Shown one piece after another: positions 11,744-22,612 of a stretch of 64,000 nucleotides of DNA. How positions within the stretch are numbered: the first letter of the stretch is position 1; each line of letters opens with the position of its first letter. Below the pieces are notes generated by a model, which saw only the letters and a program-made list of their open reading frames with translations, was not told the origin of the DNA and ran no database searches. The stretch is taken from NCBI GenBank assembly GCA_030512335.1, contig JAULSU010000006.1, forward strand, positions 4,092,001-4,156,000. Direction: 5' to 3'. The stretch is from Immersiella caudata (Eukaryota; Ascomycota; Sordariomycetes; Sordariales; Lasiosphaeriaceae). Position numbers and translations under genes: made by a program.

Positions 11744-12949
11744 TGGAAATGACGCGGGCGGCCGATGGGGACGGGATTGAGATGCATGCGGAATGCGGGA
11801 AGCAAAAAAAAAAGAGTTATCATTGCAGATCTGTCAGCATTCTGGGGACTGTCCCCGGCGAAATCCACTCAGGGGAGAACCGGTGTAAGCCAGCCATGTG
11901 CGGGGCCGTTTCGGTGATTTGGTGACCTGCGGGGCACGCGATGATGGTTTAATAACAAGGGGCCATGGCGGGCTGCTTGGGTCCAACAGTCACGCAGTCT
12001 CAATGCATCGCTGTCAATAGACCCTGGAAGACCCTGGAAGACCCTGACTGCGGGTTAGTTCCAGGACTATCTCAAGCGCTCTAGGGCCCTGGGGTCGTGG
12101 GGGCTCGAATCGGCTCGAAAGGGCGGGTGGGCACGTGTTGAGTTGTGTAGATCGCGGCCATTGCGTGTCATCAGTGATGTCACCAGAAATCCTGTTTCAA
12201 CAAGACCCGGAGCATTTTGTCCGGCTACAAACAAACAACTCCCACTGGCTCCGCCGAGCCCCCCCCCCTGTGTTTATTGCTGTCTAATGACGTAAAGACA
12301 CGGAAACAATCCCTGGTTTCGGGTGGATGACTGCTGCATTCCTCAAACGGCGGTAATCTCGATCACGACAGCGAGCTCCCGGCCTATTTGACCGAGTCGA
12401 CCTCTGAGCCCAACTTGCATTGTTAGAGAACACGCTCCAGAGAGTTACAGTGCCTACACCACACTTCCTGCCCTGCAGCCCGCAACGTCTTCTATATCGG
12501 AAGCGGCAATCCCTCCCCGATGAAGCTTCAATGAATTTTGGCGAGATTTCATCCGTGATGGCCACGACAACGTAGATAATCTCATCTTATCACCCCTGCC
12601 TCATTTTCCGCGGGCTTGGAAGTAGGCGCTTCACCGGATTTCGGGATTGAACCCGCTGAGCACGCACTTTTCTCGGGCCACTTCAAGCTGCATCCACGGT
12701 CTCAGCAACCATCAAAGGGACTTAGCGCTACTTTCGAGTCAGTAGAAATAGATAGGGCGTCACAGACATCTTGGCCATCGCGAGTCGGTATGTCCACCCA
12801 GGATCACCTACTACTTAACTACCAATGGCACTAACAATCCAAGCAGTTCAAGTCTTCCTCGGACAGTCGATTCTTCAACGCCGCACATCTACTTTCGTCC
12901 ATTCGCTTACCTACCATCACCTCACCTTCACCGTCAACTGGTCGTCATC
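11744..12949. other. Intergenic region with short tandem repeat
   Basis: No gene is supported in the 1.2 kb downstream of UVDE. It contains a short GACCCTGGAA tandem repeat near 12020 and a C-run near 12261. Short frames on both strands lack coding signals. Confidence 0.55.
12020..12046. repeat. Short tandem repeat, unit GACCCTGGAA
   Basis: Nearly three copies of a ten-base unit in direct tandem in intergenic DNA. No larger structure surrounds it. Confidence 0.8.
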
Positions 12950-13117
12950 ATGTGCGGAACCAAAATCAGCTACGCCTGCTCGACCACGCTCATATCGCAG
13001 TCCATCACGTGCGGATGCGACCGAATCATTGCGTGCGGCAAGAGCACGCTCTTTTGCGGCACTTGCAGCCACCCCCGGTGCAAAGAGCTCCGGGGGGAGA
13101 TTGCGTTGCCCGCGTGA
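12950..13117 (+). CDS. Small cysteine-rich protein, eight Cys in 55 residues
   Basis: An ATG in good context (GTCATCATG) opens a 55-codon frame. The cysteines fall at residues 2, 10, 22, 24, 30, 38, 41 and 46, with the order Cys-Gly-Cys, Cys-Gly-Lys, then Cys-Gly-Thr-Cys. There is no signal peptide, so an intracellular metal-binding or zinc-ribbon-like role is more likely than a secreted disulfide peptide (inference). The dense and regular cysteine spacing suggests a real gene, although the frame is short enough to arise by chance. The neighbours, UVDE and PARP, give no clue to function. No family was recognised. Confidence 0.5.
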   Translation: MCGTKISYACSTTLISQSITCGCDRIIACGKSTLFCGTCSHPRCKELRGEIALPA

Positions 13118-14290
13118 CGTTGGGATCTGGCCGGTCTGGGACATGGCTGGTCAGGGCGTTGTGGGCTATGAGAGATGATGGGATATACATTATCTAGAGA
13201 GTGCCAGTTGTTATTGTACATAGATTAGGATTCTCCTCCACGCATTTTTTTTTAATTCTTTGGGGCTGGGCAGTTGGGCGAGATCAGCGGTTGGAATCAT
13301 GGAGCGTTGACTTTTTGTCTAAAATGAGCATCAGAATCGAAAGACTGTCAAGTGGGAAAGTGAACGCCATATGAGACAGTTGAACTCATCGTGCTAAAAT
13401 GTCCCATTGGCAGTAGTACACACCAACGAAACTGCTGCACCATCACGGGTACCAGTATGCCGGCAAAGCTAAAGTGAGCCTATCTAGCGAGATCCCTGCA
13501 GGAAGTAGAGTAGATCGCAAACCGTAGATCCAATCTGCAGGTTTTCGGATGATTACTGATACCCTGACTGTGACCTTGGGAAAGGGAAAAGGGGAATGGG
13601 ACGCAACACCACGGGTTTTGTCGACTGTTCCGAAATGGACGTTGTGGCGGCTTCGTGAAAGCGCCTGGGCGTTGGGGCCTGTGCTTCGACTGATGGCCAG
13701 AGGTGCTGGAGGGCTGGGGATCCCGCATGCCCTCCTAGGTGAAAGCAGTAGTCGGCGGATCAGCGGTGGGGTCTGGGACGACCAGGAAATCCGGTGTAGT
13801 GTGTCCTTTTTTGTCTCTTTTTCTGCCTCTTCCTCCATGCGTTGCTGGCGATGGCAGATGATGTGAGTTTCAGAGCGCAAAAGACGCCAACAAATCCAGA
13901 GGCTGGGCGTTGCCTGTTTTACCTGGGTTTTGTGGGGCTTTTGGGGCAGCTGCCTGGCGTTCCCCGCTGTTAGTCCCGTGACCGCGCGCCAAACCCCTGG
14001 ATTGGCGTCACGGTTGCCTGCTCGACACGGCCGTGCTTGCCCAATCGATGCTGGGCAGCGTGTGGCGCACAAAATATTTGACGACGATAAAGCAGCTCAA
14101 AACCGCTTCAGTAATCCAGTTGCTTCCACTGCCCCGCTGGAGGTCAATTGTTCTGCCCGAGAGAGCCTGCGCCTTTCTTCATTGGCTGCTTCCATTTTGA
14201 ACGTCATCCAGTAACGTCCGGGCGTCTGCGGCGCCTTCCATCCCACACCGCAAGTAGCGCTCCATTTTCGTCCGCAACTCGTCCTTCATC
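13118..14290. other. Intergenic region upstream of PARP
   Basis: A 1.17 kb stretch with no supported gene. A 209-codon minus-strand frame at 13443-14072 has an atypical composition and no recognisable motif, so it was not called. Confidence 0.55.
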
Positions 14291-16621
14291 ATGCCGCCAA
14301 AGAGGGGCAAGAAAGCCGCGGCGGCGGCCACTCCAGCTGCGCCCCCGCTCGACAAGTGCGAGATCGCGCTCAGCGGTACATTTCCCGGCTTCTCGCAGGC
14401 GCTTCTCAAGAAGAAGATCGAGGCGCTTGGCGGAGTCAATGCCAACGTCACCCACGACACCACGGTGCTGATTGCGTCTCCCAACGACTTCAAGAAGGGG
14501 ACGGCAAAAGTCAAGAGTTCTCGGACTTTAGGCATTCCCATCGTTAGCATCGATTGGCTCTTTGAAGCCGAAAAGAACGGCGCTCGTCCTGCGGACGCGG
14601 ATTATCTACTGAAGAGTGACGCCGACGAGGAGGACGACGAAGATGCACAGCCCGCAGCCTCGCAGGCGCTTCCGGTGAGAGCCAATGGGACGGCTGCCGC
14701 CAATGGAGTCCCTCAGAAGCGGGCCGCGTCTCCAGCTCCCGCTGCTGCTCTCGGCACTTCTCAGCCAAAGGCCAAGAAGGCGAGAGGTCGTGGCAAGGCA
14801 GCAAAGACTGACGATGATGCCGATGTCAAAGACGAGGAAGAGGATGCTCCCGCTCCCAAATCAAAGACGGCAAAGGCGAAACCCGAGAAGTCGAAGCCCG
14901 AGGCTGCCATGGGCGAGGGTCAAGTCGCCAAGCGCAAGGATATTCAGATTCCACTCGACGAAGGATGCCCTCACGCATCGTCCATCGTTTACATTGCCCC
15001 TGATGGTGTTATCTACGATGCTGCGCTCAATCAAACCAATGCCTCGAACAACAACAACAAATTCTACCGCGTTCAGGTTTGTCGCAATCACTCCTGCGTT
15101 GGACTTTGACTGATTGGCTGCAGCTCTTGGTCGACAGCGCCGGGGTCTACCGGACCTGGACGCGTTGGGGTCGCGTGGGAGAGCATGGCCAGTCTGCCAC
15201 ACTGGGAGGAGGCGACCTCCATGACGCCATGCGCCAATTCGAGAAGAAATTCAAGGACAAGTCCGGCCTCACTTGGGACAGGCGTGGCGAAAACCCAAAG
15301 CCCGGCAAGTACGCTTTCGTCGAACGGAACTACAACGTTGAGTCGGATGACGAGGAGGAAGTTGATGATGCCGAAGACAAGAAGAAGGCTTCCGACTGGG
15401 TTGCGCCCAAGAGCACTCTCCACGACGAAATCCAGAAGCTCATGACATTGATTTTCAATCAGCAATTCTTCACGGCAGCCATGGAAGCTCTCAACTACGA
15501 TGCTAACAAACTCCCCCTTGGGAAGCTCAGCAAGGCCACCATTACAAGAGGTTTCCAGGCATTGAAGGACCTCTCGGCACTCCTCGATGACCAGTCTCTC
15601 GCAGCTAACTACGGCGCCCCTTATCACCAGGCAGTCGAGAACCTCTCAAACTCGTACTATTCGCTGATCCCCCATGCATTCGGTCGCAACCGTCCGCCGA
15701 TTATCTCAACGTCCGCCCTGATGAAACTAGAAATAGAGCTTCTGGAGAGTCTGAGCGATATGAAGGATGCGGCGCTCATCATGAAGACGGACAAGTCCGA
15801 CGGCGACATTCACCCACTCGACAAGCAGTACCAGGGTCTCAAGATGGAAGAGATGACGCCGCTGGATCATGCGTCGACCGAATTTGCTCATCTCCAGGAA
15901 TACCTCATGGAAACCCGCGGTGCCACCCACAACGCAAACTACAGGGTCGAGTCCATCTTCCGGATTGAGCGACAAGGAGAAACGGACCGATATCAGAGCA
16001 GCTATGGGAAGGACGCCAAGAACCGCCGACTTCTTTGGCACGGTTCTCGCGCCACCAACTTTGGCGGCATTCTCAGCCAGGGTCTCCGCATTGCTCCGCC
16101 TGAGGCACCGGTCTCTGGATACATGTTTGGCAAGGGTATCTACCTGGCCGATATGTCTTCCAAGTCGGCGAACTACTGCTGCTCGTATCTTTCGGACAAC
16201 ACGGCCCTCCTGCTGCTTTGCGAAGCGGAGCTAGGCGATCCGATGCAAGAACTCACAGACGCCTCTTATAATGCGGGAGAGGATGCGAAGAAGAAGGGCA
16301 TGCTGTCGACTTGGGGCAAGGGCAGCACAGGTCCCAAGAAGTGGAAGGACGCGGGTTGTGCCCATCCCTCGCTGCAGGGAATCATGATGGTAAGATTTGC
16401 CAAGTTCGTTTGTGCCGATTTGTTGCCTTGTGTTGTCCACTTCATCACTACTTTACGTACTTGCTTCACGATCCCTGGTCCTTTCTAACATCTTCCAGCC
16501 CGATACCTCGGTGAGGCCAGGACCTACCCGCGTTAAGAACGCCTATCTTGCCTACAACGAGTACATCGTGTACGACGTCTCGCAAGTTCGCTTGCGTTAT
16601 CTCTTCCGTGTGAAGATGTAG
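14291..16621 (+). CDS. Poly(ADP-ribose) polymerase with BRCT, WGR and catalytic domains
   Basis: Nuclear enzyme that builds poly(ADP-ribose) on proteins from NAD+ in response to DNA breaks. Three exons (14291-15076, 15124-16389, 16499-16621) give 724 residues. In order: a BRCT domain (about 20-105), a Lys/Ala/acid-rich linker with nuclear signals, a WGR domain containing TRWGRVGEHGQ (about 265-350), the helical regulatory domain, and the ADP-ribosyltransferase domain. The catalytic triad is visible: His568 in LLWHGSR, Tyr613 in SKSANYC, and Glu705 in NEYIVYD, the last encoded by the final exon. There are no N-terminal zinc fingers, which is the usual layout of filamentous-fungal PARP. The 47-bp first intron and the 109-bp second intron carry standard signals. 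Confidence 0.97.
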
Positions 16622-17518
16622 TCTTGAGGAGGAAATGACTTGAAGAGATGATGTGTATTTGTAGTTGATTTGAGTTTGGAACACCTTGAAGTTGGTGTCC
16701 AGAAAAGTGTGCGCTGTGATGGAGGAATGACTTCTGTCTCTCTGGGGTAACCGGGCTATCGCTCGACTGGATCTCGCCGGAGCTCGCTGGATGTGGTTGG
16801 TCATCCACGAGGTATCTATCTTGGGCCGATAGAGAATCACCATGTCTGCAGCTTAAATTCCATTCTGCCTCAGTGAAAGCAAGTAGGTACCTAAGGACCG
16901 GCTTCGTCGAGTATCACAGTGGGGCCAGAAGAGGTAAAAAAAAAAAGAACAAAAAGTCGACGAGGTGTCTGCACTGAGAGTATCAAGTTGCACAGCACAA
17001 GGCTGCGAGCCGCAGTCAGTTAACTCGAACCGGTGAGCTAAGCCCATCTGGGCGACTTCCTTGCCGACGAAAAGGTCTTACGGAAGCAGGCCTATATGCC
17101 TGGAGCAAAGATCGGATCAACCCGTGGCCAGGTGGGTCGCGGCGCTGGGTGCGGCGACACTAGGCCTAAAGGGGGTTAGCGGCGCCGAACCTCATGCAGC
17201 GTCGCCGACGGAACGGCACAGGGCGGCGCCGTGTCGGGATGGCGCCGACGATGAGAAACAGGAGTTTCCCAGACATCGGTACGAATGAATCATGGATATA
17301 TAAAGAGACTGCTGGTCCCAGATGGAGAGATACTTTATAGAGAGTCAGAATCATCAGATTTTGAACTCCATCGTGTCTCAGCTCTTACACCCAAACACCA
17401 GCCACTTGCCAACTTCCCGTAACAATAACACTGCAACCCCTCAACTTGACCCCTTTCCTTTCAATTCCTCTATCCAATCCAAATCAATTTCTTAGTTTCA
17501 ACACCACAAACCACCAAA
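16622..17518. other. Intergenic region, SDR promoter
   Basis: 900 bp with no gene. It includes an A-run near 16935, a TATA-like element at 17297 and a C/A-rich leader before the SDR start, as is common for fungal 5' UTRs. Confidence 0.6.
17297..17304 (+). promoter_or_regulatory. TATA box upstream of the SDR-like gene
   Basis: TATATAAAG lies about 220 bp upstream of the ATG at 17519, with a C/A-rich leader between. The match to the consensus is good. Its use is inferred. Confidence 0.5.
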
Positions 17519-18331
17519 ATGACCACTCCCTACTCCTACACCACCAAGCTCGCCTCTAAGCGCGTGCTCATCCTCGGCGGCACCTCCGGCGTCGGCTTCG
17601 GCGTCGCCCAAGCCGCCCTCCAATTCGGCGCCTCCGTCATCATCTCCTCCTCCAACCCCTCCAAAATCACCCGCTCTCTCGACCGCCTGCGCACCGGGCA
17701 TCCCACTCTTGCCGCAGGCCAAACCATCACCGGCACGCCCTGCGATTTGAGCAACCCCTCTACTCTCGAGTCGAACCTGATTGCGCTTCTCAACTTCGCT
17801 ACCGACAGTAATACTGCGAAGATCAACCACGTCGTGTTCACCGCTGGTGATGCAATCAATAACATCCCGCTTTCTGAAGTCACGCCTGAGAGTATCACAC
17901 GGCAGTCTACCATTCGGTTCCACGCTGCGGTGATATTGGCGAAGTTGTTGCCAAAGTATATGCCTCTGGAGGCGGAGAGTAGTATTACCTTTACGGGTGG
18001 TACGAATACGGATAAGCCCATGCCGGGATGGTCGGTTATGGCAGCGGTGGGATCGGCGGTGGAAGGGCTGACGAGGGGTTTAGCGGTGGATTTGAAGCCG
18101 GTGAGGGTGAATACCGTTTCGTTGGGGGCGGTGGTGACGGAGCTGTTTGATGGGTTTTTGGGGGGTGACGAGAAGGTGAAGGAGATGGTGTTGGAGAGGA
18201 TGAGGAAGGCGACGCTGGTGGGGGAGATGGGGAGGGTGGAGGACGTGGTGGAGGCGTATTTGTATTTGATGAGAGATCGATTTGTGACGGGGACGGTGGT
18301 GAAGACAAATGGGGGGAGGATTTTGGCTTGA
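17519..18331 (+). CDS. Short-chain dehydrogenase/reductase-like protein without canonical Tyr/Lys
   Basis: Single-exon Rossmann protein of 270 residues. The N-terminal cofactor motif is intact as GGTSGVGFG (20-28), and the DAIN stretch at 111-114 sits where SDRs carry NNAG. The C-terminal VNTVSLGAVVTEL and VTGTVVKTNGG segments match SDR strands 6 and 7. The active-site region is unusual. In TDKPMPGWSVMAAVGSAVEG the positions that align with catalytic Tyr and Lys of YxxxK appear to be Met174 and Gly178, so normal hydride-transfer chemistry is doubtful. A fungal SDR subgroup with GWxxA in this place is known to me, so this looks inherited rather than decayed. A TATA box lies upstream. Its 3' end faces the regulator at 18367, 35 bp away. 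Substrate unknown. Confidence 0.88.
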   Translation: MTTPYSYTTKLASKRVLILGGTSGVGFGVAQAALQFGASVIISSSNPSKITRSLDRLRTGHPTLAAGQTITGTPCDLSNPSTLESNLIALLNFATDSNTAKINHVVFTAGDAINNIPLSEVTPESITRQSTIRFHAAVILAKLLPKYMPLEAESSITFTGGTNTDKPMPGWSVMAAVGSAVEGLTRGLAVDLKPVRVNTVSLGAVVTELFDGFLGGDEKVKEMVLERMRKATLVGEMGRVEDVVEAYLYLMRDRFVTGTVVKTNGGRILA

Positions 18332-18366
18332 TGGGCCAGGTAGTTTCCAACTGTATCTCAGCTCAG

Positions 18367-20343
18367 TCAGTCAGGTATTCCTTCCAGCCCATCCATGTTC
18401 CTTAATGCAGGCCACTTTCCACAGCTTTCGAGAAGACCCCTAGTGCCACCCGCCTTGACAGCCCGTACAGCAGTAGCGTCCAAGCGCAGCTGGTACAACA
18501 GCCCGATGCGAAACTTTTCAAAAACACCGCCAAATGCCTCGCAAAGCCGCTCAAAGATCAGATTCATGACTTCCAGGTCCGCGCGCAATGCCTGTCTCTG
18601 TTGAAGTTGCTGATCTGTGTTGGCTCCCTCAGAATCCGGAGAAGAGAGGGTGTACTCAATAGCCAAGATTCGAGCAGAGCTGAATATGGACGCAGCCAGG
18701 AACGGGTTCATCATGAGATCAGTAGACACCCTGCTGGTTTCCCGGATCAAGGCGACGGTGTTGCGGGCGGCGACGACACAGTGTTGCCATCGATCTCCTT
18801 CTCGCGATCCTGCTCGGGTTTCTTGTTCATCGTTCACACCATCGTCGGCGGCCATCTGGAGATACTCTGCCCGGTGATGTAAGGAGACTGTGTTCATATC
18901 CATAGTGAGTCGCAGCCAGATGACATGACGAAAGTCTGCGTGGTTCGCGACAGCGAGGTCGGTGGCATATCTGGGGAGAAGGAGGCGCATCTGTGTTAGA
19001 TCTTGGTCAAGCTGGTCCTTCTCGAGTTTGTGCTCCGGGTCGTCTTGACCAAAGACGGGCGAGAACATGTGTTCCGAGATGCGGGACATGAGGGAGTGGG
19101 TGAGGATGATCAATTGCATCATATTGCCTTGTTTCTGATCGACCAACGTCTTCAAGGTGCTGATGAGCATCGTTGGGTTGTGCGGGTAGGGGACGCGCTT
19201 TGGAGTATCTGGCGGCTGGTGACTTGTCAGAATCAATACCTTGAGTCTGGATAAGGAGGGTTAATACCGCATGAGAAGTCTGAAATGCATTCTCGTCCAT
19301 GGGGAGAAAAACGCTGATCTGTCTGCTGTCGATAATGTGTACCAGCCCTGCCTTGAAGCACATGGCTTTGTCTAAGATGAAGAGTGTCCACAAAACCCGC
19401 CGGCGCTGTTCTTGTTCTCGCCACTCGTTTGCATCCGGGGCCGTGATGCCTGGGAGCACTACGCGGGAGGGGGTATCGAGATGGTGAAAGCCCAGGGCGA
19501 CAGCTTGTCTCCAGGCCTTCCCGACGGTGAGGGATGCGATGGAGTGGTCTCCGAGCATGAATGCCTGGAGAGATATACAGGCAGCAGCCTGGAGAGTCTC
19601 AAGCGGCCGTTCTGGCAAATGAGGCGTCGTCTCGTAGAGAGCTCGGCTTTTATCATAAAAGTTGAGCCGACAGTCTCGTATGCTGGAATCCGGGTGGAAG
19701 CGGGCGGCCAAGGAGAGTATCGAGTAGAGTAGTAATGGAGACTCCCTCATGAGTTCTCCGGACTTGACCGCGCTCACCAGGCTTTGGCGGTGGAAGAGGG
19801 GAAAGTACCACTGGACGCGCTCAAAGAACAGATCGACAAGCTCTGCCGTCTTATCTTGTGGAGGAATCCAATCTTGAGCGATGCTTTCGGTACGTAGTAG
19901 GGGGGCACCTTGCTCGCTGCGAGGCCTGTCAGAGTTAGGTGGTGATGGTGGTAGAAGGTCCGGTGACTCAAAAAGCAGGCTATCCCATGGGTCTGTGGTA
20001 GTCAAAGGAGGAATGGCCGTGGTGGCTTCGAATGGTTGGAAGAGAGCATGTGGAGCTGCCAATGCTTCGAGGTTCGTTGCCATGGGCAGGGAAAATGGGT
20101 TGAGGTCTGTGGTTGTCCATGGAAAGGATGCCAGCATGGCCGGCGGGATGTTGATGTAGCTGCATTTCACCTTTCGCTTGGCGCACGATGAGCAGGTTGG
20201 TTGCTCACCCTAAATGACATCAGCCAAACATTCCGGGCCGGGCATCTCGAAGGGGAAGGGACACCCACGTCGCATTTCTTCTTTCGCGCGCGACAGGCGT
20301 TGCACACCGGCTTGTGGCGCCCCTGATTTGGCTGTGCCGACAT
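18367..20343 (-). CDS. Zn2Cys6 transcription factor with Fungal_trans domain
   Basis: Pathway-type regulator of 621 residues from three exons (20343-20269, 20209-19268, 19215-18367), all in phase. The zinc cluster is split by intron 1: CNACRARKKKCDG, then CSSCAKRKVKC, giving Cys-x2-Cys-x6-Cys-x6-Cys-x2-Cys-x6-Cys after splicing. The middle region carries the Fungal_trans fold: LVDLFFERVQWYFPLFHR near 110, LLLYSILSLAARFHP, then AWRQAVALGFHH and RRRVLWTLFILDKA. The second intron uses an acceptor that gives APPDTPKRVPYPHNP. The gene shares a 580-bp divergent promoter with the membrane protein at 20926 and is convergent with the SDR, suggesting it controls one or both (inference). Confidence 0.93.
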
Positions 20344-20925
20344 GGTGCTGAGCGTTCAAGGTCGAAGGTGAGAAAGGCACATCCTCGAAGGTCGAGGTGG
20401 AACCAGATGAGATTAACTCCACCAAACTCCGGATCCTAGGCGGACCCAAAGATTGGATGGCAGCTGCCCCACTTGCCACCACAAAACTCCGCGATCAGAT
20501 CAGCCAGTGTCGCACAACAACAAACCTTGGGTTCCAGTTTCTTCTCGGATCCAGCAACACCAACACGCAAAAAGAAACCCGAAGCAGCCAAGACGAGAAT
20601 ACTAGTAATCGCTGCTCGCTGCAGGTACGCATCCCTCTCCTGACCTGCAAAGCGGGGTCTTCCGCAGTTCCCGAACCCCGCCATCCAGGCCCACCAAATC
20701 GGAAATCAGCCCCACTACTCCACGTGACGGCGTTTTTGTTTGCCGAGATCACGCCGGCAACCACGCAGAAACATCACGAGATCCGCGCCTGCCCGGTCCC
20801 TCGACGGCACCCGTCGACCGTCAACCATCAACCCGCAACCGCCGGCAAACTCAACCCTTCCAGCGCCGTTGCACACCAACAACCTCTCTCAATCCGGCGC
20901 GCCCGCGCCAACCCCGTCACTCACC
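20344..20925. other. Divergent promoter between a regulator and a membrane protein gene
   Basis: 580 bp shared by the two divergent starts. Long frames here are shadows extending the membrane-protein frame upstream; no separate gene is supported. Confidence 0.6.
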
Positions 20926-22035
20926 ATGGACACCCGACGACCACGCCAAACAATCCACCACTACCCCCTCCGCATCCTCCTCATCGTCCCCGTCCTCCTC
21001 GCCCTCCTAACCGGCTACACCCTCTACCTCCACTCCGACACAAACATCTACATGCTCTACTCCCAATGCCACGCCCGCTCCCGCCTCCCCTTCCTCTCGC
21101 ACCTCCCCCTCCTCGGCACCCCCTCCTGCTTCCTCGTCTCCTTCTTCCAAGAAGCTCTCGCCTCCATGCGCACCCTCGGCCCCATGGCCGCCATCCTCTC
21201 CTTCACCGCCGCTCTACTGACAGTCACCACCGTCGAAGCCGCGCGCATATGCAACAGTCCCTCCATTCTCATCGCCTACCCGACCGGCCCCTGGCTCATC
21301 TTCAACCTCGTCGGCGGCGCCATCGCTTGGGAACTCCTCATCCTCCCTGCCTTCTTCCATCGCAGCCGCGCCATCATTGTCGCGCGCGCACGGGGCACGG
21401 CGGAGCTCGCTGGACCCGCGGATCCCAACTTTGGAGAAGCCATGCGCCATCTTGCGAAAGTCGCAGAAACCATCGCCATCCCCGTCGCGGTGGCGCTCGG
21501 ATGCGTGGTTCCCAGCATCGTGATGCTGGTGCTCGACGACCCGGTGGCGATCATCGCGTGGCTGTTCTTCCCCGTGTGGGTTTCGTTGATCAGGCAGGCG
21601 GTGAGGAGGGTGGTGCTAGCGCTGCACACGGAGAGGTGGCACGCGACGTTTCATTTGGAGTCGAGTAAAGTGGCGCTTGTGGGCATGTACGCAGTGCCGA
21701 TTTTGTGCTCGGTGGTGAGCCACGGGTTGATGGTTTGGAGTCTGGCGAGGGGGGATGATAGGAAGGAGATGACGAGAGCGACGATCAAGTGCGTGGTGAT
21801 TAATATCTTTTTTGTGGGGTTGACGGTGCTGTACTGGCTGTTTGTCGAGGCGGGATGGAGGCCGGCGGCGTTGATGGTGGTTGCGTCGGTGGTGCTGGGC
21901 CCGGGGGCGGGGATATGCATTGGGTGGATTTACCGGGAGACGCATGTCGACCCGGACCGGAGTGTCACGGTGGTGGCGGTTGGGGCGAGCGGGGATGAGG
22001 GAGGGCCGTCGGAGGAGACGCCGTTGTTGCGGTAG
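20926..22035 (+). CDS. Multi-pass membrane protein of unknown function
   Basis: A single exon of 369 residues starting at MDTRRPRQT, the first ATG with an ACC context. At least seven hydrophobic segments are visible, including one near 20-40, MAAILSFTAALLTVTTVEAA, PWLIFNLVGGAIAWELLIL, IAIPVAVALGCVVPSIVMLV, VALVGMYAVPILCSVVSHGL, CVVINIFFVGLTVLYWLFV and LMVVASVVLGPGAGICIGWI. The C-terminus ends EETPLLR, which fits the acidic dileucine signal [DE]xxxLL used for AP-3 sorting to the vacuole. Similar unassigned polytopic proteins occur near fungal metabolite genes. No transporter or cyclase motif was recognised. It lies between two Zn2Cys6 regulators. Confidence 0.85.
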   Translation: MDTRRPRQTIHHYPLRILLIVPVLLALLTGYTLYLHSDTNIYMLYSQCHARSRLPFLSHLPLLGTPSCFLVSFFQEALASMRTLGPMAAILSFTAALLTVTTVEAARICNSPSILIAYPTGPWLIFNLVGGAIAWELLILPAFFHRSRAIIVARARGTAELAGPADPNFGEAMRHLAKVAETIAIPVAVALGCVVPSIVMLVLDDPVAIIAWLFFPVWVSLIRQAVRRVVLALHTERWHATFHLESSKVALVGMYAVPILCSVVSHGLMVWSLARGDDRKEMTRATIKCVVINIFFVGLTVLYWLFVEAGWRPAALMVVASVVLGPGAGICIGWIYRETHVDPDRSVTVVAVGASGDEGGPSEETPLLR

Positions 22036-22612
22036 TGAGAGTCGAAGTACCGGATTGTACATGATATGAAGAGATGGGATGAGGAGGAACACACGCAGGA
22101 TTCAGGCTGTGGTTGGGGTGGAGTTCTGTTCTGACAAAGTCACGCGAGCGTCTGCGACGATGATACCACAAGATACCTCATGACACTGTTCATAATTGTA
22201 ATTGATCATTGGAATTTGTCTGCATTATTGGATTACTCGTGTGCGTGCAAGTGCCGTGTGTTGTTTTACCTCATTGCTTCGTCCCCGTTTTCGTGATGTC
22301 AATGTCTGCAGCCCCCCACGGCCTGGAGCGCAGGGCTGGTCGCTAACCCCCACTAATGCTGCAGCTGGCAAATGGCGACATCAGCGCCTGAAATCGCACC
22401 ATGCGCGGCGAAGGAGTCCATCAAAACAGCTGCGTCCCCACCGCCAAAGCGGACGCGCACAACGCGCTGTGATCCTCCCACCGTTTTTGCTACTCATTTT
22501 AAGGCGCAGTGCATGAGTCAAGACGAACTGGTCACCGCCGAGTTCGGCCTTGGAAGATGCAGCCTCATATATTTCGGCGGTTGACACCCATCGTCCACCG
22601 CCCGAGTTGGTG
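22036..22612. other. Convergent intergenic region
   Basis: 580 bp between the 3' ends of the membrane protein and the tandem-finger regulator. Nothing recognisable was seen apart from the two 3' UTRs. Confidence 0.6.

Noticed and set aside
13443..14072. 209-codon minus-strand frame upstream of PARP
   Set aside because: No motif, low-complexity composition and overlap with other frames; treated as chance.
18036..18350. Pro/Ser-rich minus-strand frame
   Set aside because: Shadow of the SDR-like gene's G-rich third codon positions.
20397..21668. 423-codon plus-strand frame rich in Pro, His and Arg
   Set aside because: Alternative frame of the membrane-protein gene; the other frame has clear membrane segments.
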